Shown piece after piece: positions 12,756-23,747 of a DNA stretch of 64,000 nucleotides. The position numbers and the translations under genes were made by a program. Within the stretch, counting starts at the first letter, position 1. The number at the start of each line of letters is the position of its first letter. The stretch comes from Microvelia longipes. Taxonomy: Eukaryota > Arthropoda > Insecta > Hemiptera > Veliidae. The stretch is from assembly GCA_018340805.1 (NCBI GenBank), contig JACMZG010000008.1:23936315-24000314 (forward strand). The letters run 5' to 3'. The notes under the pieces were generated by a model that saw only the letters and a program-made list of their open reading frames with translations, did not search any database and was not told where the DNA came from.

Positions 12756-12889
12756 AATGCTAAGTGAAGAAAACTGTATTTTGATTTAAAAACAAAAATT
12801 ATGAATATATTTTTGTTTATAATACTTGTTAATTTTAATATTATAGCATACTATTAATAATAGAGTATTAATAAAATCAAATACGTGAG

Positions 12890-12993
12890 AAAGCCTCTTA
12901 GGCCCGCGAAGCAGGCCAGTGAGGAGAGGCTGTGAAAATTCGCTAGATACATGGCAAAATGCCTAAACCGGGCCGCGAAGCGGCCCGGTTTTT
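12890..12993. repeat. Two GC-rich GAA-triloop hairpins in tandem
   Basis: The first hairpin has GGCCCGC-GAA-GCAGGCC (12901-12917, one mismatch) inside an outer stem AGCCTCT/AGAGGCT. The second, at 12965-12991, is a perfect 12-bp stem (AAACCGGGCCGC paired with GCGGCCCGGTTT) closed by GAA. It is followed by a short T-rich stretch and so looks like a bacterial intrinsic terminator. In this eukaryotic context it is more likely part of a repeat, because it directly abuts an R1 tail and GCGAAGC recurs in other repeats of the window. Confidence 0.6.
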
Positions 12994-13000
12994 ATATTAA

Positions 13001-13195
13001 GTTTCAAGTCGCTAGCATAAATACACAAGAAGTTACGATGATAACAGACACACACACATACAGATAGACAACTTTTTAAAAACTACTCAGGAGGTCTTAA
13101 AACACCTGAAAAGGATAATTCCGGTGACATCCCGATTTCGGATTATTTGCAAACACATACCTATTATACTATGGTATAAGTGAGGAAAAGAAATA
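13001..13195 (+). repeat. R1 tail fragment
   Basis: Starts GTTTCAAGTCGCTAGCATAAATA and continues with ACGATGATAACAGACACACA, CATACAGATAGAC, ACTCAGGAGGTCTTAAAA, CACCTGAAAAGGATAATTCC and a GGTATAAGTGAGGAAAAG end. The same ordered blocks close the R1 copies at 22.1, 59.1 and 63.9 kb. The 5S-like block and left part are absent, as for a 5'-truncated retroposed copy. Confidence 0.7.
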
Positions 13196-15842
13196 AGAAG
13201 TCACTTAAAACGAATGGGACAACTAAAAGGTGTTTAGGGAAGTCTAATCACTATAAAATCATCACTAAAAAGTTAGGATTGGGAGATGGAAGGTATTATT
13301 ACACTAACTGTTTTCTAGCAGCTGATACCCTCCTAACACTATGGTGCGAGGGACAGCTCAACAAAATCCATTAGTAGATAAAAGATCTAAAATTGATAAG
13401 TTTCTAGAAGGAAAAAAATCAAAGAAAACGAATGATACTGCAACAGAAAAACCTGTAGCAAATAAGAAATTGAAAAGAAAGAAAGTCATATTAGATTATG
13501 ATCAATCAGGTTGGGACAGCAACAAAATACCATCCAATCGGAAACTGGAGAAGGCTCCGAAATCTTACGAGAGGTTTTTTGTTGATTTGCCCTGAGGGTC
13601 ACTGTCCCGCGTCGGTTCACAAGGTCTTATAAAGATTGCGAAGGAACGGAACGAGGGCAATTTCTGTATCTAAAAACCGGATTCTTTTTTTATTGCGAAT
13701 CCCTTTAAGTAGAAAGCATTGTGACACCTTCCAAAAAAGCCACAATTTTCTTTTAACCAACCGTAAGTCTTGACTAACACCTTTTTTCACCCAGTTTAAT
13801 TTCCGCAGCTCATCTAAAAACATCGTTTCTTTTTATGATTTTGATGACAGTAATTTAAAGGACACGACAGCTAAGAAAACAATACCATAAAGAAAACCAG
13901 GCTAGATGTCACTCTAAATGTAGCTTTGTAGCACAAGGTAGAGAACCATGAATAAGCGAAAAAAACGTTTCATTAATCCTTACTGTTAGTACTTCAGTGA
14001 TAAAATTTAGGCAGGTAATCCCTTGGCAAAAAATACTTTCCCGCAATACGACATGTCTTATTGCACAAAGAATTATTTCGTTGACTTTATGTCATTTAGA
14101 CGCATCCCAAAAATTTAGAGAAAAGAAGGTGGAAGAAACTCTAATTTCCAAATTGATATTTTCTTTATTTTTGTACTTGAACGCCTAAAAATATAATCGC
14201 ATACGACTAGGAAAACCAAATTTAAGAATAATAAAGTTTAATAAGTAATCCAGATTTAAAGGCAGTAAAAATTCAAAGCACACATCAATCTCATCATTGT
14301 AATGTAAATTCAAATTTCTGTTTTTAAACAATTCTTTAAGACTTCGCAAAAGCAGATTTTAAAAAAACCTCATAAGCGTTATTTTTAAATAAAATTCGCA
14401 GCAAACTTTTCAGTAAAAAAAAGGAGAACGAAAACACATTAAAATAATATGAAGTAGAAAAGCATGTTAGATGGTATGGGATGTCGCGTTATTCGAGCGA
14501 AGAGGGGAAGCATTTCCGATCTGAATTACAATCTCCCTATCAGATATGAGTCACGACTTCTAGCGTAACATCAACAAACTATCTTAGCTACAGATACAAC
14601 TTCCGCAGCTAAGATGAAGCACGATCTTGATTTAGCTTAGAAATAAGACATTGATCTATTCTTAATAACAGTACATCGAATTATATCAATTTGTTTAACT
14701 GGAAAAACAACTCATTTTAAAAGTCCAACAACCTTATTCAGACTTATGAAAGATAAATACAAAATTGTTTTGCAGATTATATTTTAAAAAGTATTATCTA
14801 TTATTCATAAATATATATTATGTTCATCGTAAGTAATATATTACGTACAAAAGATAATTCACGATTCTCTATATCTATAAGTTAAACTTACAAAAAGTGA
14901 GCAGTGATTAGTGGTTTTTTGTTTTATTAATCACAAAAATTTAAAACTTGCATAAAATATTTTTTCATTTGCTTGCCATCATAAAAAATTAATGTACCTG
15001 TGGATAAACAAGCTCATATCTATACAGGCTTCAAAAATGTTTCCAAATAATTACATAAAGCTGTTTCCTGATTCATATTAATTAATATTTTCAATGCACA
15101 TCTTTTATAATTTTTATTTTCCAATAAAAAGAAAAAGCTTTTTTCCAGATTTATAAGTTTCTTTATAAAACTTTTGTAATAACTTTTTCCAGAGGAAAAA
15201 GAATTTAATTAAAGTCTAAGTTGCGAGTTTTATTAAAATTCTTGTTTAGGTAGGCTTTGCCGAGCTTTACCAGCTTTACAAACAACAAATACTTTACCTT
15301 TCTCACATGTTAAACAAAAATAATTAACTATCAATGAATAAAACAATATCGATTGGAAATGTAGACCTTTATCGCTTTAGCAGCACAACTACAACATTGG
15401 TATTTATGTAATGTAATTTGGAAATTCTAGTCCTTAATTAAAGCATGGATATGCAATGCACATGTTTACTTCTTCACATTTATATGTTAACATAAGAAAA
15501 ATTATGTTTTTGCTTTTTGTTTAGATCCAAAATTAAGGTTTCACCTGAATTTTCTATTTTATTAAATGTTAACATCTGCCAGTTTGTTAGCATTCTAGAG
15601 AGTTAAAACTTTGTACAAAAACCAATCCTTAGGTCTAGATGTGCTATCTTTTAAGAAAACATTATTGTTATATCATTTTTTATTAAATAATACCACAGCA
15701 ATTTATTGTCACAAGTATTAGTGCTAATGCAGAGAAACAATCCAGTGATTGCACTCTGGCGAGAGTTTTAAATACTTAAAAATAAAAGATAACTGGAAAA
15801 ACATTTATACATAGTTTCATATCACTTCGGTTAGTCTAACCA
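13196..15842. other. Non-coding stretch, nothing firmly recognised
   Basis: No recognised gene. An ATG-initiated open frame of 84 codons (13341-13595) follows the R1 tail. Its translation is very lysine-rich and matches nothing I know. Downstream to 15842 is featureless AT-rich sequence. Confidence 0.4.
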
Positions 15843-15985
15843 CGGTTTTATCTAATTACAGAGCATCGAGTAAGGTCAATGCGTGGACGGGTGACCAATA
15901 AAAATAAAACAATTTTTTACTATCTCAGGATGAGCAATACGACTCCGAAGTGATAAGGATAAGCGTAGCGAATATGATAAGGAAA
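15843..15985 (-). repeat. R1 fragment, inverted, with 5S-like block
   Basis: The plus strand at about 15845-15896 reads in the sense of 5S rRNA internal-promoter sequence: blocks ATTA, GCATCGAG, AAGGTCAATG and GGGTGACC align with the A-box to C-box region of an insect 5S gene. It is followed by ATCTCAGGATGAGC and AAGCGTAGCGAAT, the inverse of the TTCGCTACG...CATCCT blocks at the left end of other R1 copies. It is a minus-strand R1 fragment lacking the tail. Confidence 0.55.
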
Positions 15986-18312
15986 TTATATTTTATAAAA
16001 AGTAGTACACATGGTAAGATAAAATCTTAAAGCTGAAAAGCCGGCTTTCAAACGTCAATGGCATTTATTAGAGTTATCTAATCATCAGTAATCTACCTGA
16101 GAGTCTAATCTAGTAAATTTGAGTCTAATGGTCAAGGTTTAGTTTAAAAATACCCAAAGTCATAAGTATTTTGGGGATTGACCAATCAGAGAAGCCGCTG
16201 CCAACATCTCACTTAAAAAGAGAGAAAAATCCCTACCACAATAACCGCTGTAGGGAAAAAACCTTCTTCCCGGCAATCGTTTGCTTTGTTTGTGGTTCTT
16301 CTTGTTTACATCGTTTAGAAAACTACTTACAATTAATCTTAAAAAATTATAATTTAAAATAAAACTACACAAAAGAAATGTAAAAAAACATCGCCAAGAA
16401 ATACGGGTAAAATAACCTGATTTGTTTACATAGTTTTTCCCGCACCCTTCTTGCAGAGATTTTTTTTTCTTAAGAATCAGTGGTGTCTAAACTGACCTGT
16501 CAAGATTTTTAAACTAAACGATTGACAGTAATGGTCAAGTTTTTACACTTAGACACATAGGTCTACTACAACTAACTCGTCGTCTTACTACTCATCTGCT
16601 TTTACTTTTTATTGGCACTTACGAAGCCCTTAATGGTTTCAAGCCGGCTATGTAATTAGTAAATATAATCAGCGGAAAAGACAATAATTCATCCATCATA
16701 TAATATAAGATCCACTAAGTAAAATTAAGCTCACACAATAAGTGTGAATAAATCAACGAAATTGAAAAGCGTTCGTACTAAAATTGAATTAAGGTATCGG
16801 CCAGTAAAAAAAATCTAAGTAAATTGTAACAGTTTCTTAGTGTGTATTAGGGTACACTAGAAAACAAATTGTATACTATTACAATATTGAAATTGGTCCC
16901 ACGTCGAAATAGACATTTTAAAAATAAATATTTCACACCCCAAAAAATAATTAAAATTTATACCACAAAAATACAATAAATAAATAAAATAAAGAGGCAC
17001 AAATTACCCTAATCAATAAATATAATATGGCTCCGGTATACACAAAATAAATATTGTATTACTTTTGCCAAAAAAGAACTTGTTTAAAAAAATAAATAAA
17101 TAAATAAATATTATTTTTATACTAGGAATATATACTAGACCTACACAGTAGTTTAAGGCTACTAAAAAATAGGGTTAAATAGAAGAACTAGAAATTGATT
17201 CAAAAGAAGGCGAGTCATAAACATCGTTGACCGAGTCCGTGATTCAGGAAGGAACAATTTCGCGCTACAGTAGAAACGAATTATCCAGAAAATTCAATGT
17301 TGCGTAAAAAACTAAATTAATAAAATAAAAAAAATATAGAAAAATAGATAACAGTGAAAAATAGTAAACTATAAATAGCTCCCATTTTTGTTGTCGCTTT
17401 AATTTATGTTTAGCGTGTTTTCAATAAGGTGTTTGCATCTGTTTCATTTAACTGATTAAAACTTCTAGATGGAATAATGTTCATTATGATCCTATTAATA
17501 ACAATGTAATTTATCATAAACAATAATAGTTTAATAAGCAGTTTGATCATTTTAGATAAATTGTTAAAAATAAGTGATTTTTTAATATTTATAGCATAAA
17601 TAAAATGAAGTCACGGCAATAGTAGATCTTGTTTTAATAAAAACAAAGTTATTTAAAATCATTACATAAATGTATATTGACTTTAATCAATCAATACATT
17701 TTAAATTTATTTTTTGAATTGATCTATTAGAACTATTATTTAAAATGATGAGTATAAAGAATACAATGAATAAATCAAACAGAATAACTGACACCTTGGA
17801 TTGCATTCAAATTTAATTTTTAAATAATAAAACAAGTCTCTTGTTTACACAATATAACAAGCTAAAATATAGAAGATAAAAAATATCATGTGGTTAGAGA
17901 TTTACAAGGTCGGATTTTTTTTTCTCAAAAAACTGACTCATAACATCAACTAATTATACAGTGTATTGTTATAAAAAGATAGTATAACTAAATATATTCT
18001 TATTACCCCTTATAAATCTTATTCAAATACATCAGCTGATTATATTATAACAAATGTAACGGCATTATTCTAACATACGTTTTTATTAGTGATAGAATAC
18101 TTCAATAACAATTAGTATTGTTAGTATGTTTTCTTGATATAAAATGAACTGAGTTGATTAATGTCTGTTTTATAAGCTGTTGAATTAACATTTTACTATG
18201 ATGGTTAATAAAAAACACTAGGATTTTTAATGTTAATGTTAAAAAAAAATTTAATGTTAAAAAATTATATGTTTAATAAAAAAACACTAAAATTAAAAAA
18301 CAATTAATATAT
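15986..18312. other. Non-coding stretch, nothing recognised
   Basis: About 2.3 kb of AT-rich sequence with short A-rich runs such as (AAAT)n near 17090. No gene or named repeat is recognised. Confidence 0.5.
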
Positions 18313-18487
18313 TGTCAATCACAATAGTATAAAAAAAATTATAACTGACCTGTTTCGACTTTACGTCATCATCAGAGCTGTTTACAGACTATTAAACAGT
18401 CAATAAACTCAGTCTGTAAACAGCTCTGATGATGACGTAAAAACGAAACCGGAGAGTTATATTTTTTTTTAATTATTGTGGTTGACA
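18313..18487. mobile_element. Fold-back (hairpin) MITE
   Basis: Left arm 18313-18390 and right arm 18411-18487 are inverted copies of each other, with only a few differences, around a 20-bp loop. Outer ends are TGTCAATCACAATA and its inverse with one transition. The inner 39 bp, including GTCATCATCAGAGCTG, is nearly identical. Each arm carries CTGATGA (right 18426-18432) followed by a short stem and GAAAC (18445-18449). It has no coding capacity, and the arm structure is symmetric enough to fold as a hairpin of about 78 bp. Confidence 0.8.
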
Positions 18488-19313
18488 GTAATATTAAATT
18501 GCTTTTGATTCTATGTGTTTTTTTTATTAAACATCATTGTGAGTCTTGGCCACAAAATCTACGGCAAAAAAATTAATGATTAAAATTTGACTTATAATTT
18601 AGCCCTTAAAATAACTACTGAAACAATTAAATGAATAAAGAACAGAAAGTATTGACCAAGATACATTAAAGATGCACAGCACAATAATGACTTAATCCCT
18701 CACTGTAGTTAGTTAGATTGGTTTATAAAAATATGCGTTTGAAGTGAAGAAAATTGCGGTTTTATATTTTTTTTCTAAACGTAACCTATGTTTAGAAAGC
18801 CTTTTACTTCTGCCCCAATATTTATGACATATGTTATCTGCTATTAATAACTTAAGAGATATAAATGACCTTAAAGGCAATCTTGTATAAGTGAAAAAGG
18901 AATTTAGATACTAATTACAGTCAAATAAAGGTTAATAATTTCGACTTTAAGAAATTTTTTTAAATTTTAGTTATTATAGCAATTAATTTACACGTTGAAA
19001 CGAATAGTATTTTTTATATTCATATTTTCTAAATCTATTTATAATCTATTTCAGGGGTTCTCAAACTTAATGTTTCCAAGTACTATCAACCATACAATTA
19101 ATATAAGGAGTACCCGCATAAGTTGGTACTTAATACTATACATGTATTAAGGAGGTTGAGACTAATAATCCCCTTCCTCAACAACATAGTCTATCCATAC
19201 TATTAATAAGACAGAGCCGGAATAGTTATTTATGCACCAATGGAGTAAAGAATGCTATTATTTCCCTGAGCAGTTAGTTGGTTTCTAAGGCGTGAGCCAA
19301 GGATCCAAAGTAT
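18488..19313. other. Non-coding stretch with a possible hAT-type end
   Basis: At 19062 the sequence CAGGGGTTCTCAAACTT resembles the terminal inverted repeat of many hAT-family elements. No matching inverse end (AGTTTGAGAACC...) was seen downstream, so this is at best a truncated remnant. The rest shows nothing. Confidence 0.35.
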
Positions 19314-19415
19314 TTAACTCCCGAGGCGAAGCCGAGGATTTATGTGTTTAATTCCCGAGGCACAGCCGAGGAAGTTATGACTATTAACTCCCGAGCCGAA
19401 GCCGAGGGAGGTAAT
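19314..19415. repeat. GC-rich tandem repeat, three units of 32-36 bp
   Basis: Units start at 19314, 19348 and 19384. Each has TTAAYTCCCGAG followed by a GAAGCCGAGG-type core (CACAGCCGAGG in the second unit). The GC-rich core contrasts with the AT-rich surroundings. The first unit contains GCGAAGC (19326-19332). Confidence 0.8.
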
Positions 19416-19522
19416 TGCGAGGGGAAAATAGCATTTTACTCTCAAGGTGCATAGAAGATTTTATCTCCAGACGTTGATTTTATTTTGACATGTTATATTG
19501 TATTTTATTCTTATTTTTTTGG

Positions 19523-19666
19523 GTCGGACACCCAATAAATTTAGAGGGGCTGCCACTAATTTTTATTTTATTTATCCAAACAACTTCTATTGACCTAAAA
19601 CGGATATCAAGCCAAAAAATTTTTTTTGTCGGCTCCCCCTTATAAATATTGGGGTGCTGCCCCCAA
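19523..19666. repeat. Pair of degenerate direct repeats
   Basis: GTCGGACACCC...AGAGGGGCTGCC at 19523-19553 and GTCGGCTCCCCC...TTGGGGTGCTGCCCC at 19628-19665 share order and spacing. They are probably two diverged copies of a short dispersed unit. The intervening sequence is AT-rich. Confidence 0.45.
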
Positions 19667-19680
19667 AAATAAAAAAATTA

Positions 19681-19696
19681 ATATATAAATAAATAA

Positions 19697-19732
<36 letters not shown>

Positions 19733-19761
19733 ATATATATAATATATATATAATATATATA
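19681..19761. repeat. (TA)n microsatellite
   Basis: (AAAT)n followed by (TA)n with AATATA interruptions. It explains the Ile/Tyr-rich open frame on the minus strand here. Confidence 0.9.
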
Positions 19762-19762
19762 A

Positions 19763-20438
19763 CTATTATAAGTATATGCTTGACCAGGAAGACCCCTTCT
19801 TCCAAAAATTTACCTCCCCTCACCCCCCTCCTCCATGACCCCAAATTCATGAGCTCTTTTTATCTTCGAAAATTCGCTAAAAAGAATGTACTTGAAATAA
19901 TAATACTACAATAATGTATGTAGAAAATCACAAAGCTAAGACAGATTTAGGAAGCCTTTTGATACACAATAACCATATAAACACTTCAAATGACACTTCA
20001 TTTGTTACATAAAATCATATAATTATATGCAATTTTAATAACCTGTATTATTTAATAATAATTCTCTTTTGACTGGATTATATGATACAAATAAATACAT
20101 CACTTAAGACTGAATTTTTATTTTCAAACAGGAAAGGGATTAAAACATACGTCAATGACGTAAAATAAATACAGACAAGATTATTCTTTATAAAGTTAAT
20201 GGAAATTAATAAATGTTTACATTAATTAAAGTAGCATGAGCTGCATTGCAGCCAAATTGAAGCTGTGGTTGTCATATTTGCTATTTTATTATTATTTAAT
20301 ATTACACTCGTTTCGCCATGTGTTTTATACATTTTTAAAAAGAGGGCCGCTTCGGTGCCAAACATCGAGACTATCCTTACATTCCATCTTATATATCAAT
20401 ATATTTTTTAATTAATTTTAGCGAAAATATACATAGAC
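19763..20438. other. Non-coding stretch
   Basis: AT-rich sequence. TTCGAAAATTCGCTAAAAAGAATG at about 19865 resembles the TTCGAAAATTCGCGGAAA part of R3 and may be an R3 scrap. Nothing else is recognised. Confidence 0.45.
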
Positions 20439-20475
20439 ATATATATATATATATATATTATATATATAATATATA

Positions 20476-20556
<81 letters not shown>

Positions 20557-20572
20557 CATATAATATATAATA

Positions 20573-20621
<49 letters not shown>

Positions 20622-20633
20622 TATATATATATA
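20439..20633. repeat. Long interrupted (TA)n microsatellite
   Basis: About 195 bp of (TA)n with TAATAT and ACATAT interruptions, directly to the left of an R3 repeat. In the other R3 copy (60.1 kb) the same repeat also contains a (TA)n tract. Confidence 0.9.
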
Positions 20634-20639
20634 AATTAA

Positions 20640-21105
20640 TTTGAAAGAAATGTTTTTTTTTCTAAGACGTTTCTAGGGTAAACGATAACTTTCAAATGTT
20701 CTTAACTTGTTCGTTTCTTTAACCAGTTTGACATATTTTTAGCGAATTTAGCAGAAAAAATGAGAAAAATGAGCTTATGAGATTAAGGTCACGGAGGGGG
20801 TAGGGATGAGGGATATATATTTTTTCATATGAATGCATGTACGAGATTTTTTCCAAGATGTTTCTATGGGACTCGATAAATTTGAACGCTTTCTCGGATC
20901 AAGAAGCGAGAAAGCGTTTATGATACTTGGTACAAAAATCAACCTTGTTAAAGTCCCGAACCCTATTGTTTATGAAAAATGCAATGACATCATTAACCCA
21001 CTATAATGACCCCACAAACATTTCAAAATATCTCAAATTTTCTAAATGCGTTTAGATAGGGTTGCAATTTTTTCACATGTACTAGTATGGTGACAAAGAT
21101 ACTAT
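20640..21105 (+). repeat. R3 repeat, copy 1
   Basis: Contains CTTAACTTGTTCGTTTCTTTAACCAGTTTGACA, the motif GTTTCTATGGG...CGATAA, CAACCTTGTTAA, CCCTATTG, ATGACATCATTAA and ATAATGACCCCAC in order. The same blocks occur inverted at 60115-60520. Two sub-copies of an AAGAYGTTTCTA..G unit lie at about 20664 and 20857. No protein-coding signal is present. Confidence 0.6.
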
Positions 21106-21754
21106 GTTACATTTTATTATCAATGTTAGTTCCGGCGATATTAATTGACACATACAACAAAATGTAAACAAATCACTAGTATTTAAGTAAATTATAGGGT
21201 AGTAAGGGTTTTTTGTAGTCAATAATGAGACTTTAGGAATAAGACGACCTTTCGACAACTAAGCTTAGAGACAAAACCAGGCATATATTCTTTTGTATCT
21301 AGAGAAGACTATTTTCAACTAATAATACTAAGAAAAGTTATTAAAATAATGTTTCAAAGTCACCAGTAAGAAGTAGTCTGTAAGGCAGTGAGTCACAGAC
21401 CTGAGTCATGCATGCATAGCGTGAAGGATCAGACAGACCTGCAGCTAGCCGGTACTAAATTATTCATTAGGAATAGGGACACAACAAATTATAACAAGCA
21501 ATCATTCAGTCTGGAATAAAAGCAATAGAAAGTCGGTAACTTGAAAGAATATTGTCATTAAAATGAAATAAAATAATAGTGACTAATAATTATGTTCAAA
21601 TGATAAATTAGGATTATCAATAATAATAAATACTATTTTATAGTCTGGAGCTAAAGAATGATTATAAAATACAATTATTCTGATTAAATACAATGATCAA
21701 ATACAATGATTCTGATTAAATACAATGATTCGTCCTTTAACAGTAATTACAATG
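21106..21754. other. Non-coding stretch
   Basis: No gene is recognised. A short local triplication of GATTAAATACAATGAT lies at about 21680-21730, immediately left of R1. Confidence 0.5.
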
Positions 21755-22320
21755 GTTTAATGCCCAGCGGTCACCCATCACGGTACTGACTTCGATCGAT
21801 GTTGCTTAACTTTTATGATCGATCAAAAACCATAGATATACTTATCGTATTCATAAGAAACGTAGACCGTATTAAGTCTGTATTTTTTCAAGATAGCAAG
21901 ACTAGACCTGAAATGGATTTTTTTACCAGATTTTACAAAAACTACTATAATTTGTATATGACTTATATTTATGACTAAATGCGAGCCAAATCTCAAATTA
22001 ATCAAAACATTTTGCCGCACTTTATACATTTTTAAAATTTTTGCTAAATCAATATTGTGGGTTAATGATGTCATAAATAAATTATTTTCCGGATGGCGCC
22101 AAAACATTGATTTTTGAACCAAGTTTTAACTCTCAAGCATAAATACTTTGGGGGCTATGATAATAAAAGACACACACACACAGACATTTTAAAAACCACA
22201 TAGGAGGTCTTAAAAACACATAAACGGATAAATCGTTGACATCCCTGTTTCAACGTTTTTTTAAAAAAAACACACAATTTTTTTTAAATACCTACGGTAT
22301 AAATGAGAAAAAGTAAAAAA
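21755..22320 (+). repeat. R1 repeat, near-complete copy with antisense 5S-like block
   Basis: The block at 21769-21820 aligns without gaps over 52 bp to the reverse complement of an insect 5S rRNA gene (A-box to C-box region), about 37 of 52 identities by eye. Landmarks are GGTCACCCATC, GGTACTGAC, CGATGTTGCTTAAC and GATC, preceded by CCCAGCGG. Downstream come the R1 body (AAATCTCAAATTAATC, TTAATGATGTCATAAA, AACCAAGTTTTAACTCTC) and the tail (GACACACACACACAGACA, AGGAGGTCTTAAAA, TACGGTATAAATGAG). The left GCTTCGC-rich part is missing. The 5S reference was recalled, not searched. Confidence 0.65.
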
Positions 22321-22891
22321 GAAGTTAAAACCAACATAGCTGCTTAATGCGTTACCATCATTCCGAATACTAAACCGAGCACTACACCTAAACCTATTTA
22401 CCAATAGTAAAGAGGTTTTGGCTTATACTCAGGTTATGACAAATGTTTCGAATAAAATCTCAATAAAATGTAAACAAACAAGAAAGATTTCCATAATATT
22501 ACAAAGAACACGGATGGGCCAGGTATATTTTAACACGCGAAAGCGAAATCAGGGTGTTTTTTAATGTTCTTGGTCAGGCTCGGGCCAAAAATAATAAATG
22601 ATTCTTCAGCTCTAAATGAATGTTTTCATATATTTAATGCCCTATTTAATTGGTTAGCACATAATGTAATAATACTGTTAAATTCCGGCTTCAACCACAA
22701 CTAATATTACTAGTTCTAAGGCCTAAATTAAATAACTTTAAGTCTTAAAAAAAAGAATATATAAAAAAATACCTCGTACATCAGATTAATTATTCAGTTT
22801 TATAAAACATGCTATATGTAAAAAATCTCTAATAAAAATTACGCTTATGTGCAGGTCGCATAAAAGAAGTGCAGAGTATGCTGTGGAATTT

Positions 22892-22947
<56 letters not shown>

Positions 22948-23747
22948 TTCCTATTTTACTGTAACAACATATATAACTAAAAATAAATACCTTTTTCTTT
23001 AAGCAATATTTTTAGAATTATCCATAAAAAGACTCACCTGAAAAAAAATAAAAACTACCATTAAAAATGAACAATTAATTAAACAAATAAAAAATTGGGT
23101 AATTATGTAATTAAAACTCTCTAGGTGAGTAGGTCACAGAGGAACAATGGCATTTAATCGACAATGAAATGAATCAGTAATATTCGTGTATTTTCAGCAT
23201 TACATAAAGTATTTTTATTAGTATAATAATTTGTTAGTAATTCCCTTCTTAAAGAATAGCTTATTGGAACTCTTATCGAGATCAAAAATATGTTTAAGAC
23301 TTTTAATTTAAAGAATAACTGCTTTCGAAAATATCTTATATTTCTAATTTCGCTTCATAAACCTTTTTGGTTGGAGTAAAAAATGTTGAAAGATAAAGAT
23401 AAATATGGAAGAAGAAATGATAATTTGGCTTCCCAGAACCAAATAAGGTCAAAAAGGAAGGCTCATTAGCGACAAAAATGTCAATGATTCCTTTTAGATT
23501 TTTTTGTAACGAAAACCCATATTAGGACTAACCTGAATTTTTATTTTAAGAAAGTATATAAAAGTGGGTGAAAAACTTGATCAACTTAGAGATTAAACGA
23601 GAGAGCAAGACAGACCAAAAATTCAAAACCTACAGGTATGATGATCCGAATGATTTACCTTCTATCTAATTTGTGTAAAAAGTGAGATAAAAAATAAACA
23701 CTAAATTCACAAATTATATTTTCCAACTCTAAAAATGGGTCCGAATT
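22321..23747. other. Non-coding stretch with a (TA)n tract
   Basis: A clean (TA)n tract spans 22893-22945. The rest is AT-rich with no recognised feature. Confidence 0.6.

Noticed and set aside
12965..12993. Bacterial rho-independent terminator or prokaryotic insert
   Set aside because: The hairpin plus T stretch fits by form, but there are no bacterial genes nearby and the same GCGAAGC motif occurs in arthropod-type repeats of this window.
13341..13595. ATG-initiated 84-codon lysine-rich open frame
   Set aside because: No recognised family, adjoining a repeat tail, and no splice or promoter evidence. Kept only as a possibility.
19062..19078. Complete hAT element
   Set aside because: Only one end-like sequence was seen. 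No inverse end or 8-bp duplication was found.
21769..21820. A functional 5S rRNA gene
   Set aside because: Only about half the gene is covered, at roughly 70% identity and in several diverged copies, so it is a 5S-derived repeat block and not a gene.
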